Origin: Pelagicoccus enzymogenes
GTDB taxonomy: Bacteria; Verrucomicrobiota; Verrucomicrobiia; Opitutales; Opitutaceae
Direction of reading: 5' to 3'
DNA: 64,000 nt
Assembly (NCBI RefSeq): GCF_014803405.1
Contig: NZ_JACYFG010000051.1
Location: 620,001-684,000, forward strand
The notes below the pieces were generated by a model. It did not search any database. It had not been told where the DNA came from and saw only the letters and a list, made by a program, of their open reading frames with translations. Made by a program: the position numbers and the translations under genes. Below, one piece after another: positions 34,606 through 42,784 of the stretch (positions are counted from its first letter, which is position 1; each line of letters starts with the position of its first letter).

Positions 34606-35549
34606 AAAAGTGGAGTTGCAGCATTGACCGTGCTTTTCAAGCCATTTGAGCGATCTGCCCTAGGGATGCGAATGCGGGAGATGACGTGGGTTTTGTTTTG
34701 CTCGAGAGTGAGCTCCGCTTGAGGTCCGCAGAGAAGTTGCAGGCGATCGCGGATGTTCTTCAGTCCGACCCCGGTAGAGGAGGGATCTGAGGGGGCGCGG
34801 GCGCTAGGGTTGCGCACGTCTATGTGGAGCAAGCCGTGGCGCTCGTAGATGGCGATGTCGACGCTCCCTCCCTGCGGGCGTTTGGAAAGGCTGTGCTTGA
34901 TGGCGTTCTCTGCCAGGAGCTGGATGGCCATGGGAGGGATTTGGCAGTCGTCTAGCTCGGGGGTCGAATCGATGGAGTAGGCGAGCCGGCTCTCCATGTG
35001 GATGCTCTCGAGGTCAAGGTAGTCGCGTACGGTTTCGGGTTCCTGAGCGATGGAAATCGTCTCCGCGTCTTTCACGGCAGCCTGCAGGCGCCATTTTTCG
35101 ATTTCTTCGGACTTGTAGTTGCGGATAGCTTGATAGCTGAAGTAGGCCATGGACCAGAGCATGAGGATGATCTGGGTCTGAAAGATGTAGATCAGCAGGA
35201 AGAATGGGCTGTACGGCCGTTCTTCCGAAAAGAGGTCGAAGGGCCAGAACATGATCAGCGACACCATCAGCTAGCTGAGCGTCGAAATGAGCAAGGTCGC
35301 GGCGGCGAGCCGGAGGATCAGCTTGCCGAAGGAGAGCCGCGCCCACCCAGCCTTGAGCGAGTGGTTGCGAAGCAGGTGGGTTAACAGGAATAGGATAGCC
35401 GCTCCGGAGTAGGCGACGCCCGCGGTGCTGCTAGCTGGAATATCTGGAATGAAACCGCGGTTCGAGATGTATCCGATCGTTCCATACACGCCCCAGGCAA
35501 AAGTCTGGAGGAGTCAGTAGCTCAGTTTCGGCTTAGGAAGAGGGGGCAT
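34602..35549 (-). pseudogene. Broken LytS-type sensor histidine kinase
   Basis: The reading frame from the ATG at 35549 (MPPLPKPKLSY) is interrupted by two in-frame stops. One is TGA after codon 11, where Trp is expected (SY*LLQTFAWGVYG). The other is TAG at 35271 (TLLISTLS*LMVSL). The remaining sequence encodes membrane helices and a LytS-type kinase core (YLDLESIHMESRLAYSID, AIQLLAENAIKHSLSKRP, GVGLKNIRDRLQLL). At about 35050, AETISIAQEPETVRDY joins sequence before and after the His-box: the segment with the phospho-acceptor His (normally NPHFIFN) is deleted. ATP-binding motifs survive. Nonsense changes plus loss of the catalytic His show long-standing inactivation. Confidence 0.85.
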
Positions 35550-35563
35550 GGGCGGGACTTGCC

Positions 35564-35704
35564 TCAGTCGTGGCAGTTCTGGGATGGGCGGTTAAAGAGA
35601 AGGATGCAAACGATGATGGGAGCGATGAAGCCACCGAAAGGTTTTTCCATCAAGAAAGCGATCGGAAGAAGAAGGCAAAGGACTAGAATCGGCAGGTGTT
35701 TCAT
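35564..35704 (-). CDS. Small membrane protein, 46 residues
   Basis: An ATG at 35704 opens a 46-codon frame (MKHLPILVLCLLLPIAFLM ... FIAPIIVCILLF) ending at a TGA 14 bp before the start of the broken kinase. Two hydrophobic stretches suggest a hairpin membrane protein. It reads as the first gene of the decayed LytS/LytTR operon. Similar small hydrophobic proteins preceding such kinases have no known function. No homologue is recognised; the case rests on hydrophobic pattern, spacing and strand. It could also be chance coding. Confidence 0.45.
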   Translation of the reverse strand: MKHLPILVLCLLLPIAFLMEKPFGGFIAPIIVCILLFNRPSQNCHD

Positions 35705-35772
35705 GTTGTTGCGGATCCAAGGTTTAGGGAATCGACTTGCAGCAACCTGAGTTGCTTGCAGCGTGGAGGGCT

Positions 35773-36363
35773 ATGTTGCTGCGAGTGTTTTGGATGTGTC
35801 TGGCGATAGCCTGTTTCTCGTTTGAAGGCCGAGCGGACGGTTTGCCTGATGGGCGATACCTTCCGCGCCGCCCCGGAGAGCCGCCTTCCTACCAAAGGTA
35901 CCAGCAGCAGGGCAGCTCCTCTCAGCAGCAGCAGTACGCGAGGCCGCAGCCCGCGCCGCAGGCGTACCAATATGCTCCTGCTGTCCGCCCCCAGCCAACG
36001 GTTCGCTCCTATTCGCAAGTCCCTCGGCAGCAGGTTCAAGCCTCTTCGTCTGGAACCGTGCCGCGAAGCCAGCGTTTCGCGCCTACCCGTCCGGGCGCGA
36101 AGCGGGGCGCCTTTGCTCCCAAGGAAAAGATCTCCACGCGCTCCGTTAGGGCTGCCTACAGCCTGTACAAGGGGTATCATTCGATTCAGCAAGCGACCGC
36201 GAAAGCTCAGGCTCGAACGGTTGAAGGCGTATTTGTGGAAGCCGTCGAGGACACGACTAGCCCGCCGACCATGGCTAAAATAATTACGTATCCGATCAAG
36301 CTGGTGGCCAACGTAGTTGTGGAAGTGGTACGCACGGTGGCGGTGGACTGGTGGAAATATTGA
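35773..36363 (+). CDS. Secreted Pro/Gln/Ser-rich low-complexity protein
   Basis: A 196-residue protein from the ATG at 35773, which gives a clean signal peptide (MLLRVFWMCLAIACFSFEGRA). The mature N-terminal half is low complexity (YQRYQQQGSSSQQQQYARPQ, PAPQAYQYAPAV), with many Gln, Pro, Ser and Tyr. The C-terminal half (KEKISTRSVRAAYSLYKGYH, TYPIKLVANVVVEVVRTVAV) is amphipathic or hydrophobic and could associate with membrane. No family is recognised. It is divergent from the small ORF and kinase remnant, and is followed by an alpha/beta hydrolase remnant on the opposite strand. Confidence 0.55.
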   Translation: MLLRVFWMCLAIACFSFEGRADGLPDGRYLPRRPGEPPSYQRYQQQGSSSQQQQYARPQPAPQAYQYAPAVRPQPTVRSYSQVPRQQVQASSSGTVPRSQRFAPTRPGAKRGAFAPKEKISTRSVRAAYSLYKGYHSIQQATAKAQARTVEGVFVEAVEDTTSPPTMAKIITYPIKLVANVVVEVVRTVAVDWWKY

Positions 36364-36379
36364 GGGTCCGCAAGGGCTT

Positions 36380-36800
36380 TTGGTCCAGCAGCGTATCCAG
36401 TTCTTGGTAAAAGAACTCGGGATCGTCCTACATGATGAAGTGCTTTCCCTTCTCGCTCATGACGAGTCGGTAGTTCGGGTGCTTCTGGTATTGTTGGTGG
36501 AAGGTCGCGTCGACGCTCTCTTGGGTGGCTCCGAATTGGGAATACCCATACCATGCTCCGATTACGGTGGTTGGTGTAGAGATTTTGGATACGGATTCCC
36601 TCAGGTTGACGGTGTTGAGTTCGTACATGGCTTGGGCTACGGTGGGCGCATGGCTGGAAGCGGACATGGCTAGGGCGCACTCGATATTGTCGGGAGAGGT
36701 GACCATCATGCTCAGCATTTGGCGGAGCTGGGCATCGTTTTGGGAGCCTTGCCTCATCATTTCGCGTTGGGCAGCAGCTTGGGTTTTCGTACTCTCGACT
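36380..36800 (-). pseudogene. Remnant of an alpha/beta hydrolase gene
   Basis: Only the C-terminal part of the fold is recognisable: REMMRQGSQNDAQLRQML, MVTSPDNIECALAMSASSH, ISTPTTVIGAWYGYSQFG and YRLVMSEKGKHFIM, in which the His is the catalytic His. An in-frame TAG at 36428 interrupts the sequence just after it (FIM*DDPEFFYQELDTLL), where related enzymes have Tyr. The N-terminal half with the nucleophile Ser is absent; only frame-shifted debris lies upstream. A lesion at both ends argues for a decayed gene rather than a short functional one. Confidence 0.7.
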
Positions 36801-36923
36801 GTACAGTGCGTCGAGCAGGCCGTTTTGGGCGAACGGTCGCAAAGGGGGGGCGAGCGGTAGTCGTTGCACTGTCGGGGACGATTGGGCTGGCTTGTTTCGA
36901 GCCTTTGAGCAGAAGAGCAAAGG

Positions 36924-37547
36924 GTGTTCGATGCATCTCAATGGTATGTATTCATCGCAGCCTCCTTGGCCTTGGTGGCGATTCCGGGCCCGGCGGTGGC
37001 GTTTATCGTGGCAAGGACCTTGGCTTCCGGCCGCAAGACAGGCCTGGTTACGGCGGCTGGCATTGGCCTGGGAAATTTGATCCACGCAGTGGCGGCGGCC
37101 TTTGGCGTTTCGGCTTTGATCGTGGCGAGCGATTGGGCCTTGGCTGGAATTCGTTACGCGGGGGCCGCTTACCTTGTCTCCTTGGGAGCGCGCGCGTTGC
37201 TGACGAGAGCGAAAGGCGAAAAGGATGGGGCCTTGGATCCGCGAGTCTCCCGGGGATCGGACTTTCGCAAGGGGATCCTAGTCGCTCTGCTCAATCCCAA
37301 GGTGATACTTTTTCTCTTGGCTTTCTTGCCGCAATTTGTGGATCCGGAACGCGGCGAGTTGAGTTTGCAGCTATTGATATTGGGCGTTAGCTTTGTGCTT
37401 ATCGGTTGGTTGGGGGATAGCTCTTGGGCCTTGGTTTCAGGATCTTTGGCGAAGCGTTTGATGAAGGCTGTGCCGTCTCGCAGCGTTTCGGTCGCATCTG
37501 CCTTCGTCTTCATTGCCTTGGGCTTGCTGACCGCATTTGCGTTCTAG
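36924..37547 (+). CDS. LysE/RhtB-family amino-acid exporter
   Basis: A 207-residue inner-membrane protein with about six helices and the family opening WYVFIAASLALVAIPGPAVAFIVART. The segment GILVALLNPKVILFLLAFLPQFV is the second hallmark of RhtB/LysE proteins, which export amino acids or homoserine lactone-like compounds to relieve overload. The start codon is a GTG at 36924 preceded by a purine-rich AAAGG. The substrate cannot be inferred. It precedes a 290-bp gap with a terminator at 37766. Confidence 0.88.
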   Translation: MFDASQWYVFIAASLALVAIPGPAVAFIVARTLASGRKTGLVTAAGIGLGNLIHAVAAAFGVSALIVASDWALAGIRYAGAAYLVSLGARALLTRAKGEKDGALDPRVSRGSDFRKGILVALLNPKVILFLLAFLPQFVDPERGELSLQLLILGVSFVLIGWLGDSSWALVSGSLAKRLMKAVPSRSVSVASAFVFIALGLLTAFAF

Positions 37548-37765
37548 GCTTGCCCTTTGCGAGGCTGTAGATTGGCTGCTTGCTCGAATGTCTAAACTGC
37601 CGACAGCTCAAGCGAAGAAGACCGAAGCATGCGCTATGCTCCGTTCGTCTTTGCTTGCGCTCTCCGTTTCCACCTCCGGTCTGGACTGGAATCGTCATGC
37701 GACGCGCTGCGGCAGGGAAGGTTTATTCAAAATGTAGATACGGAATCGTTATCTGACCATTGTCT

Positions 37766-37808
37766 AAAAGCCCCTGCTGCTCTCGAAGCCAGCAGGGGCT
37801 TTTTGTTT
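37766..37808 (+). terminator. Rho-independent terminator
   Basis: A 14-bp perfect stem, AAAAGCCCCTGCTG paired with CAGCAGGGGCTTTT (37766-37779, 37790-37803), with a 10-nt loop and a T-rich exit TTTTTGTTTG. It is 218 bp after the LysE-family stop; no gene is visible in between. Confidence 0.85.
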
Positions 37809-37837
37809 GTGCAAATCGCTCGCTACCATGACCTAAA

Positions 37838-39028
37838 ATGAACTCTGCCATCCATTCTCTGAAGGAACTGACGATCGAGATCCGTTCCTTGCCTCGGCCC
37901 GTATTCGTGTTGGTGCTGGGACAATTCCTGAATCGTCTCGGTGCTTTCGTGTTTCCATTCTTCGGCTTGTTCCTGAAGGACAAGTCGTTCGAGATGTCCG
38001 AGATTGCGGGCGTCATGGCAGCGCTTGGGGCAGGGCACTTCTTGGGGCCGGTTGCCGGTGGCTACTTGGCGGACGCGATTGGGCGCCGCAATACCATCGT
38101 CCTCTCCCTGCTCTCGAGCGGAAGCTCGCTGCTTGGGCTGTATTTCATCGACAACTACATCTTGTTGCTGGCGCTAGGAGCGTTCTACGGCTTTACAGTG
38201 TTCGTGTTTGGCGCCCCAGCGAGCGCCTTGTTGACGGACCTGGTTCCGGAGGAGAAGCGGGTAATGGCTTTCGCCTTGTTTCGCTTGGCGATCAATGCCG
38301 GTTTCGCGGCGGGTCCAGCATTGGCGGGCTTTCTGTACTTGAAGGCGCCGATCCTGATATTCCTGGGCGATGCCTTGACGACCTTTGCCTTCGCAGGCTT
38401 GGCGTTTTTCTATTTGCCGCACGGGTTGCGGACCATCGAAGGCAACGCTTCGTGGAGTAGCGTGCTCGCCAACTGGGTGACGGCTGTGGCTGATGCGAGC
38501 CGCAACCTCGCTTTTCGCCGTTTTTTGATGGCGGTCCTGCTCATGGGAATTTCTTTTTCCCAGATCTTCACCTTGCTCGCCATTTTCGCTGCCGACCGCG
38601 GCTTAGCGCCCGCCAGCTACGGGTTGCTGATGGGCTTGAACGGGGCCATTATCATGCTGATCGAAATTCCCGCCGTGCAATGGCTCAAGCGTCTGGGCCC
38701 TAAACGGGTCTTGATGTGCGGCTACGCCTTGATCGGTATCGGTTGCGGCCTATTTTCCCTGGCCGAAACCCTGTTTGGGTTCGTGGCGGCGATGGTGGTC
38801 TTTACGGTAGGGGAGATTATCGCCTTGCCCATCGGCATGGCCTACAGCAGCGGCTTGGCTCCGGAGGCTTACAGAGGACGTTACTTCGGCTTGCGAGGCA
38901 TGACCTGGGCCCTGAGCAACTTGCTCGCCAGCGGCGGCGTTTGGCTCTACGGGGAAATGGGGGCGAGCTGGTGGCTGCTTGCCGGCGTTTTTGGCATTGC
39001 AGGGGCTTGCGTTATCGGTCGTAAGTGA
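37838..39028 (+). CDS. MFS transporter
   Basis: A 396-residue protein of the major facilitator superfamily with about 12 helices. Loop 2-3 motif is GGYLADAIGRRN, and EEKRVMAFALFRLAINAGFAAGPALAGFL fits helix 4-5. Sequence style resembles the drug or sugar efflux (YdeE/MdtH-like) branch. It likely exports a small molecule by proton antiport; the substrate is unknown. The ATG is 30 bp after the preceding terminator, so its promoter must lie within or just after that hairpin region. It is followed by the BlaI operator. Confidence 0.85.
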   Translation: MNSAIHSLKELTIEIRSLPRPVFVLVLGQFLNRLGAFVFPFFGLFLKDKSFEMSEIAGVMAALGAGHFLGPVAGGYLADAIGRRNTIVLSLLSSGSSLLGLYFIDNYILLLALGAFYGFTVFVFGAPASALLTDLVPEEKRVMAFALFRLAINAGFAAGPALAGFLYLKAPILIFLGDALTTFAFAGLAFFYLPHGLRTIEGNASWSSVLANWVTAVADASRNLAFRRFLMAVLLMGISFSQIFTLLAIFAADRGLAPASYGLLMGLNGAIIMLIEIPAVQWLKRLGPKRVLMCGYALIGIGCGLFSLAETLFGFVAAMVVFTVGEIIALPIGMAYSSGLAPEAYRGRYFGLRGMTWALSNLLASGGVWLYGEMGASWWLLAGVFGIAGACVIGRK

Positions 39029-39052
39029 GGGCGTCAAAATATTATCTGGACC

Positions 39053-39083
39053 TTGACTATTTACTACGAATGTAGTCTATTCT
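39053..39083 (+). promoter_or_regulatory. Promoter with BlaI-type operator
   Basis: TTGACT (39053) and TCTATT (39076), spaced 17 bp, look like a -35/-10 pair. Between them lies the perfect dyad ACTAC-GAAT-GTAGT (39063-39076). BlaI/MecI operators have a similar ACnnnTGTAGT-type dyad overlapping the promoter. It is 22 bp upstream of the blaI-like start and would give autorepression of the regulator-sensor pair. Confidence 0.7.
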
Positions 39084-39104
39084 CGGGGTCTCGTTTTTAA
39101 TGCT

Positions 39105-39476
39105 ATGGAAAAAGGCCCCAAAATATCCGACGCAGAATGGGAAGTAATGAAGGTAGTCTGGGATCACGCCCCGATGACCGCTACCGAAGTGCTTGATCTG
39201 CTGCCCCATGACCAGTGGAAGCAAAAGACCGTTAACACTTTCTTGGCTCGATTGGAGCAGAAGGGCGTTATCGAGTCCCAGCGCGAAGGACGCGCCAACG
39301 TTTACTCCTGCCTTCTGAGCGAAGGGGAGTGCCGCCGCACCGAGGGAAGTCATTTCCTTAGCAAAGTGTTCCGGGGCAAGGTTGCCCCGATGATGCTCCA
39401 TTTCATCGAGAACGAAGAGTTGTCGGACGATGAACTGGATGAGCTAAGGGCTATTCTCGACCGGAAGGCAAAATAA
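39105..39476 (+). CDS. BlaI/MecI/CopY-family repressor
   Basis: A 123-residue winged-helix repressor (ISDAEWEVMKVVWDHAPMTATEVLDLLP, WKQKTVNTFLARLEQKGVIESQREGRANVYS). Members dimerise and bind ACTAC/GTAGT-like dyads, and are released when the partner M56 protease cleaves them. The adjacent dyad at 39063 and the M56 gene 1 bp downstream support an autoregulated repressor-sensor operon. There is no beta-lactamase gene nearby, so the regulon may concern another envelope stress. A cleavable region around HFIENEELSDDELDEL is plausible but unproven. Confidence 0.9.
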   Translation: MEKGPKISDAEWEVMKVVWDHAPMTATEVLDLLPHDQWKQKTVNTFLARLEQKGVIESQREGRANVYSCLLSEGECRRTEGSHFLSKVFRGKVAPMMLHFIENEELSDDELDELRAILDRKAK

Positions 39477-39477
39477 C

Positions 39478-40959
39478 ATGGCAGATCTTTTTTGGTCCTA
39501 CTGGGACGCATCCGTACGCTTCGCCTTGCTGAGCTTTTTCATGCTTTTGGCCATACCGGCCTTGAGGCGCTGGCTTTCACCCAAATTGCTGTGTTGGGCT
39601 TGGGCTCTGTTGGTGATCCGGCTTTCCCTGCCCATCGCATTGCCGTTCAGCCACAGCATTTTCAACCTGAGCGAGAATTTGCAGCCGTCCACTTGGACGA
39701 GCGTGTTGCGCAGTGGCGTGGTCGAGGCGGGCTGGGGCGAAACCTTTCTCCCTGACTTCCGCACCCAGGACGAATTGGTCAAGAGCACCTTGGTGGGCTT
39801 CTCCTGGGAAAACGCTTTGGTATCGCTCTGGGCGATCGGTATCTTGGTCTTGATCGGACGCCTGGTGACGAACGCCATCCGCTTGCATCGCTTTTTCAAC
39901 CGCGCGGAGCGGATCAACTCCGGGCGTTTGTACGAAGTTTTCAAGGATACGCGACGTCGCTTCGGAATCCACGCCAACGTGCCGCTGCTGGTTTCGCGGG
40001 ATGTGAAGACGCCGGGGATCGCTGGTATCTTCAATCCGCGGGTGGTCATCCCCAAAGTGTTGGCTGACGAGTTGAGCGACGAGGAGATCCGCTGCGTTCT
40101 TCTGCACGAGCTGACCCATTACAAGCGCGGAGACTTGTTCCTGCATCACCTTCTGATGCTGGTTTGCTTCATCCATTGGTATAATCCTTTGGTTTGGCTG
40201 GTTTTCCGTCAGTTCAAGATTTCCATGGAGCAGGCCTGCGATGCGGATGTGGTCAACACGGTCAGCATCACCACCGTGCGCGACTATGGCATGACGCTCT
40301 TGCGGGTGATGCAGCGGTGCCGCGGCTCTCTGGTTTCTCCTGCGGGAGCGCTTTGCCTGCTCGGCAACCGCAAGGCCAGCGCCTTGCGCGATCGCATCCA
40401 TTTGATCGCGAGCCCGCGCCGTTCGGCTCCCATTTTCGCAATTCTCGGGCTCGGGCTCTTTGGCGCTTCCTTCGTTTATTCGATCACGGAAGAAGCAGAG
40501 GTCGAGAACGAGGCAGAGCGCTTGCTGGGGCTGACCCGCTTTTCGGGTTCGGCTTTCTTCCGTCTCGCAGGACAGGAGCAGGACCGGGCTGACGACATCG
40601 AGATTGGTCGTCTTTTGGATTCGGCCCTGCTGAACAAGCCTCGCAGCTGGCTGCAGGAAGTTGATGTGTCCAGCTTTGCCGGGCGGGAAGTGGTTGCCCG
40701 CGTGACCTACGAGGTGGATGCTGGGAGCTCCGGTCAGGATTTTTGGGTTTCGGTCAAGAACGAGGACGGTCGCATCATAAATCGGACCTCTACCGCGATT
40801 GTCAGGGACGCGGGCTCGGACCTTCGCTTCATGGAGTTGAGGTTAGGGCTGGCTAGTAGCGCTCGGGAGATCGACTACGGCTTGAGGGCGAGCGGCTCTT
40901 CGGGCGTATGGCTCAGGTCATTCGAGTTGTTGGAGCCCAGCGGCAGAGAGAGACCGTAG
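39478..40959 (+). CDS. M56-family membrane metallopeptidase sensor (BlaR1-like, without penicillin-binding domain)
   Basis: A 493-residue protein with N-terminal membrane helices (about 12-55 and 108-130) and the zinc protease motif HELTHYKRGD (His210, Glu211, His214), with the third ligand in EQACDADV (Glu251). A further helix near 322-345 (APIFAILGLGLFGASFVYSI) leads to a C-terminal extracytoplasmic domain of about 145 residues. In BlaR1/MecR1 that domain is a beta-lactam-binding transpeptidase fold. Here it is much shorter and beta-rich (VDVSSFAGREVVARVTYEVD, GVWLRSFELL), resembling a jelly-roll or carbohydrate-binding module. The signal is therefore probably not a beta-lactam. It starts 1 bp after blaI. 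Confidence 0.85.
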   Translation: MADLFWSYWDASVRFALLSFFMLLAIPALRRWLSPKLLCWAWALLVIRLSLPIALPFSHSIFNLSENLQPSTWTSVLRSGVVEAGWGETFLPDFRTQDELVKSTLVGFSWENALVSLWAIGILVLIGRLVTNAIRLHRFFNRAERINSGRLYEVFKDTRRRFGIHANVPLLVSRDVKTPGIAGIFNPRVVIPKVLADELSDEEIRCVLLHELTHYKRGDLFLHHLLMLVCFIHWYNPLVWLVFRQFKISMEQACDADVVNTVSITTVRDYGMTLLRVMQRCRGSLVSPAGALCLLGNRKASALRDRIHLIASPRRSAPIFAILGLGLFGASFVYSITEEAEVENEAERLLGLTRFSGSAFFRLAGQEQDRADDIEIGRLLDSALLNKPRSWLQEVDVSSFAGREVVARVTYEVDAGSSGQDFWVSVKNEDGRIINRTSTAIVRDAGSDLRFMELRLGLASSAREIDYGLRASGSSGVWLRSFELLEPSGRERP

Positions 40960-40977
40960 AACTTTTTATCGAACAAT

Positions 40978-41013
40978 AAACCGTATCCGTAGATTGGGTA
41001 CGGTTTTCTTTTT
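40978..41013 (+). terminator. Rho-independent terminator after the M56 gene
   Basis: An 11-bp stem AAACCGTATCC/GGGTACGGTTT (one T-G pair) with a 7-nt loop and a T-rich exit TCTTTTT. It lies 18 bp after the stop codon. Confidence 0.85.
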
Positions 41014-41059
41014 GCTTGATTCAGGTTGAGGTCTTTCGGTTGGACGCCATGCTGGGACT

Positions 41060-42121
41060 ATGGGATCTGATAAATCGAGGCAGACCGGTCGTGGAGCCAA
41101 GTCGAATCCCAGGAACCGTTTCGAAGGGCTGGAGTTCGTTCCTGAGGAGGGCATGGAGCGTGAGCGCGGGGCGGCGCAGAAAACTCGATTTTACGACGAT
41201 TTGTCGGAAACGATCATCACCTACAATTCCAGCCCGGACATCCCCTTTGACGCGAGCTTGAATCCATATCGAGGGTGTGAGCACGGTTGCGCCTACTGTT
41301 ATGCGCGTCCCACCCACGAATACCTTGGTTTTTCGGCGGGCCTCGACTTCGAAAGCAAGATTCTAGTCAAGCGGAAGGCCCCGGAGCTTCTGAAGCAGGC
41401 GCTTGCGGCGCCCAAGTGGAAACCGCAATTGGTGGGCATGAGCGGGGTTACGGATCCTTACCAGCCGGTGGAGCGTCGGCTTGCCCTCACGCGGCGCTGT
41501 TTGCAGGTCCTGTTGGATTTTCGCAATCCGGTAGGGATCGTTACCAAGAACCGTTTGCTTACGCGCGACTTGGATTTGCTGGGAGATATGGCTCGTCGCC
41601 AGCTCTGCCACGTTTCGATTTCCCTTACCACTTTAGACGCGGAATTGGCTCGAGTGATGGAGCCGCGCACGAGTTCTCCGCAGGGGCGTTTGCAGGCAAT
41701 TGCTCAGCTTGCCGAGGCAGGGGTTCCGGTGGGGATCTTGTTGGCTCCAGTGATCCCCGGGCTGAACGATCACGAGATCCCCTCTATTCTCAAGGCGGCG
41801 AAGGAAGCGGGTGCGAGTCACGCGAGCTATGTCTTGCTACGATTGCCGCACGGGGTGAAGGAAGTGTTTTTCGACTGGATGGACCAGGAGTTCCCGGCTC
41901 GGAGAAACAAGGTGGAAAGTCGGCTGCGGGAACTGCGGGGCGGCAAGCTGAACCGCGCTGAATTTGGCGAGCGGTTCTCTGGGCAAGGGATCTTCGCGGA
42001 GCAAATTCGGCAATTGTTCTCCATCAGCCGGAAGCGGGAAGGAATGAACAGCGAGCCACCCGCCGTGAACGTGCGGGATTTTCGTCGTCCCGCCTCGCCG
42101 CAGCTGGAGTGGTCCTTTTAG
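41060..42121 (+). CDS. PA0069-family radical SAM protein
   Basis: A 353-residue radical SAM enzyme with the cluster motif CEHGCAYC (Cys73, Cys77, Cys80) in NPYRGCEHGCAYCYARPTHEYLG. It shares the family's opening region with Asn-Arg-Phe-Glu and the C-terminal ARRNKVESRLRELRGGKL. The family (also called Rv2578c-like or spore-photoproduct-lyase-related) is widespread but has no established reaction. A 4Fe-4S cluster and 5'-deoxyadenosyl radical chemistry are expected. The start at 41060 is chosen because RNRFEGLEF is conserved. Its stop overlaps the convergent next gene by 4 bp (TTAG). Confidence 0.85.
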   Translation: MGSDKSRQTGRGAKSNPRNRFEGLEFVPEEGMERERGAAQKTRFYDDLSETIITYNSSPDIPFDASLNPYRGCEHGCAYCYARPTHEYLGFSAGLDFESKILVKRKAPELLKQALAAPKWKPQLVGMSGVTDPYQPVERRLALTRRCLQVLLDFRNPVGIVTKNRLLTRDLDLLGDMARRQLCHVSISLTTLDAELARVMEPRTSSPQGRLQAIAQLAEAGVPVGILLAPVIPGLNDHEIPSILKAAKEAGASHASYVLLRLPHGVKEVFFDWMDQEFPARRNKVESRLRELRGGKLNRAEFGERFSGQGIFAEQIRQLFSISRKREGMNSEPPAVNVRDFRRPASPQLEWSF

Positions 42122-42636
42122 GATTCGGTGGGGAAATCGGGCAGGGTGAAGCGACGGACTTTGCCCTTGTAGATGCGAATTTCGCCCTCGATGGGTTCGC
42201 CGGTGCCTTCCAAGTCGCCGCGGTAATAGAAGATCTCGTCGGTATCGCGACGGACCGAGAATTTCCGGTCGGTAGGTTCTCCCAATATTTCTATCACTTC
42301 GTCCTCGGTGAGGCCATTTTGGATGCCGTTCCAGTTAGCGGGGGTGGTCCATGGTCCGCTGGCTCTGGCTTCGGCTTTCTGAAGTTCGATCCGCATGTGA
42401 TCGAAGAGGTTCTTGCGTTCCCGAGGTTGCGCTTCCGGAGCGCTGGCGTCCAAGGCTCCGGCAGGTATCGCCTTTGTAGCCTCGAGCGTAGCAACTCGCG
42501 CTTCCAAGGTGGCGACCTGTTGGCGCAGGGCTTGAAGCTCGCTGAGCACCTGGTCGATTTTGTCGTCGGCCCGGAGGTTTAGGGAGGCGAAGGGAAGGGT
42601 GGCGAAGCAGAGGATTTGCGGGAGTTTTCGAAGCAT
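42118..42636 (-). CDS. Exported BamE/SmpA-like protein with coiled coil
   Basis: A 172-residue protein from the ATG at 42636, which gives a signal peptide (MLRKLPQILCFATLPFASLNLRA). Residues 27-58 form a heptad-like coiled coil (QVLSELQALRQQVATLEARV). The C-terminal region (NWNGIQNGLTEDEVIEILGEPTDRKFSV, FYYRGDLEGTGEPIEGEI) matches the SmpA/BamE fold, a small alpha-beta module of outer-membrane proteins. No lipobox was seen, so it is probably periplasmic. It is convergent with the radical SAM gene, sharing four bases at the stops. Confidence 0.65.
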   Translation of the reverse strand: MLRKLPQILCFATLPFASLNLRADDKIDQVLSELQALRQQVATLEARVATLEATKAIPAGALDASAPEAQPRERKNLFDHMRIELQKAEARASGPWTTPANWNGIQNGLTEDEVIEILGEPTDRKFSVRRDTDEIFYYRGDLEGTGEPIEGEIRIYKGKVRRFTLPDFPTES

Positions 42637-42784
42637 GGATAGACTGTGTTTGAGGCGAGGCGGGCGCTGCAAGCTCTGTTCTCGGTCAAAAATACATTAA
42701 TCCTCCTGTGAATTTGCGGAAGATATGGACGAAGTTAGTCTATGAGCCTCTGTAGGACGCTTTTCGAAATCTTCCCTCCCTCCT

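Noticed and set aside
37548-37765. A small RNA or tRNA between the LysE gene and its terminator
   Set aside because: No tRNA arms (for example a GGTTCRANNC loop) or known RNA motif were seen; the terminator could simply end the LysE transcript, although an unrecognised RNA cannot be excluded.
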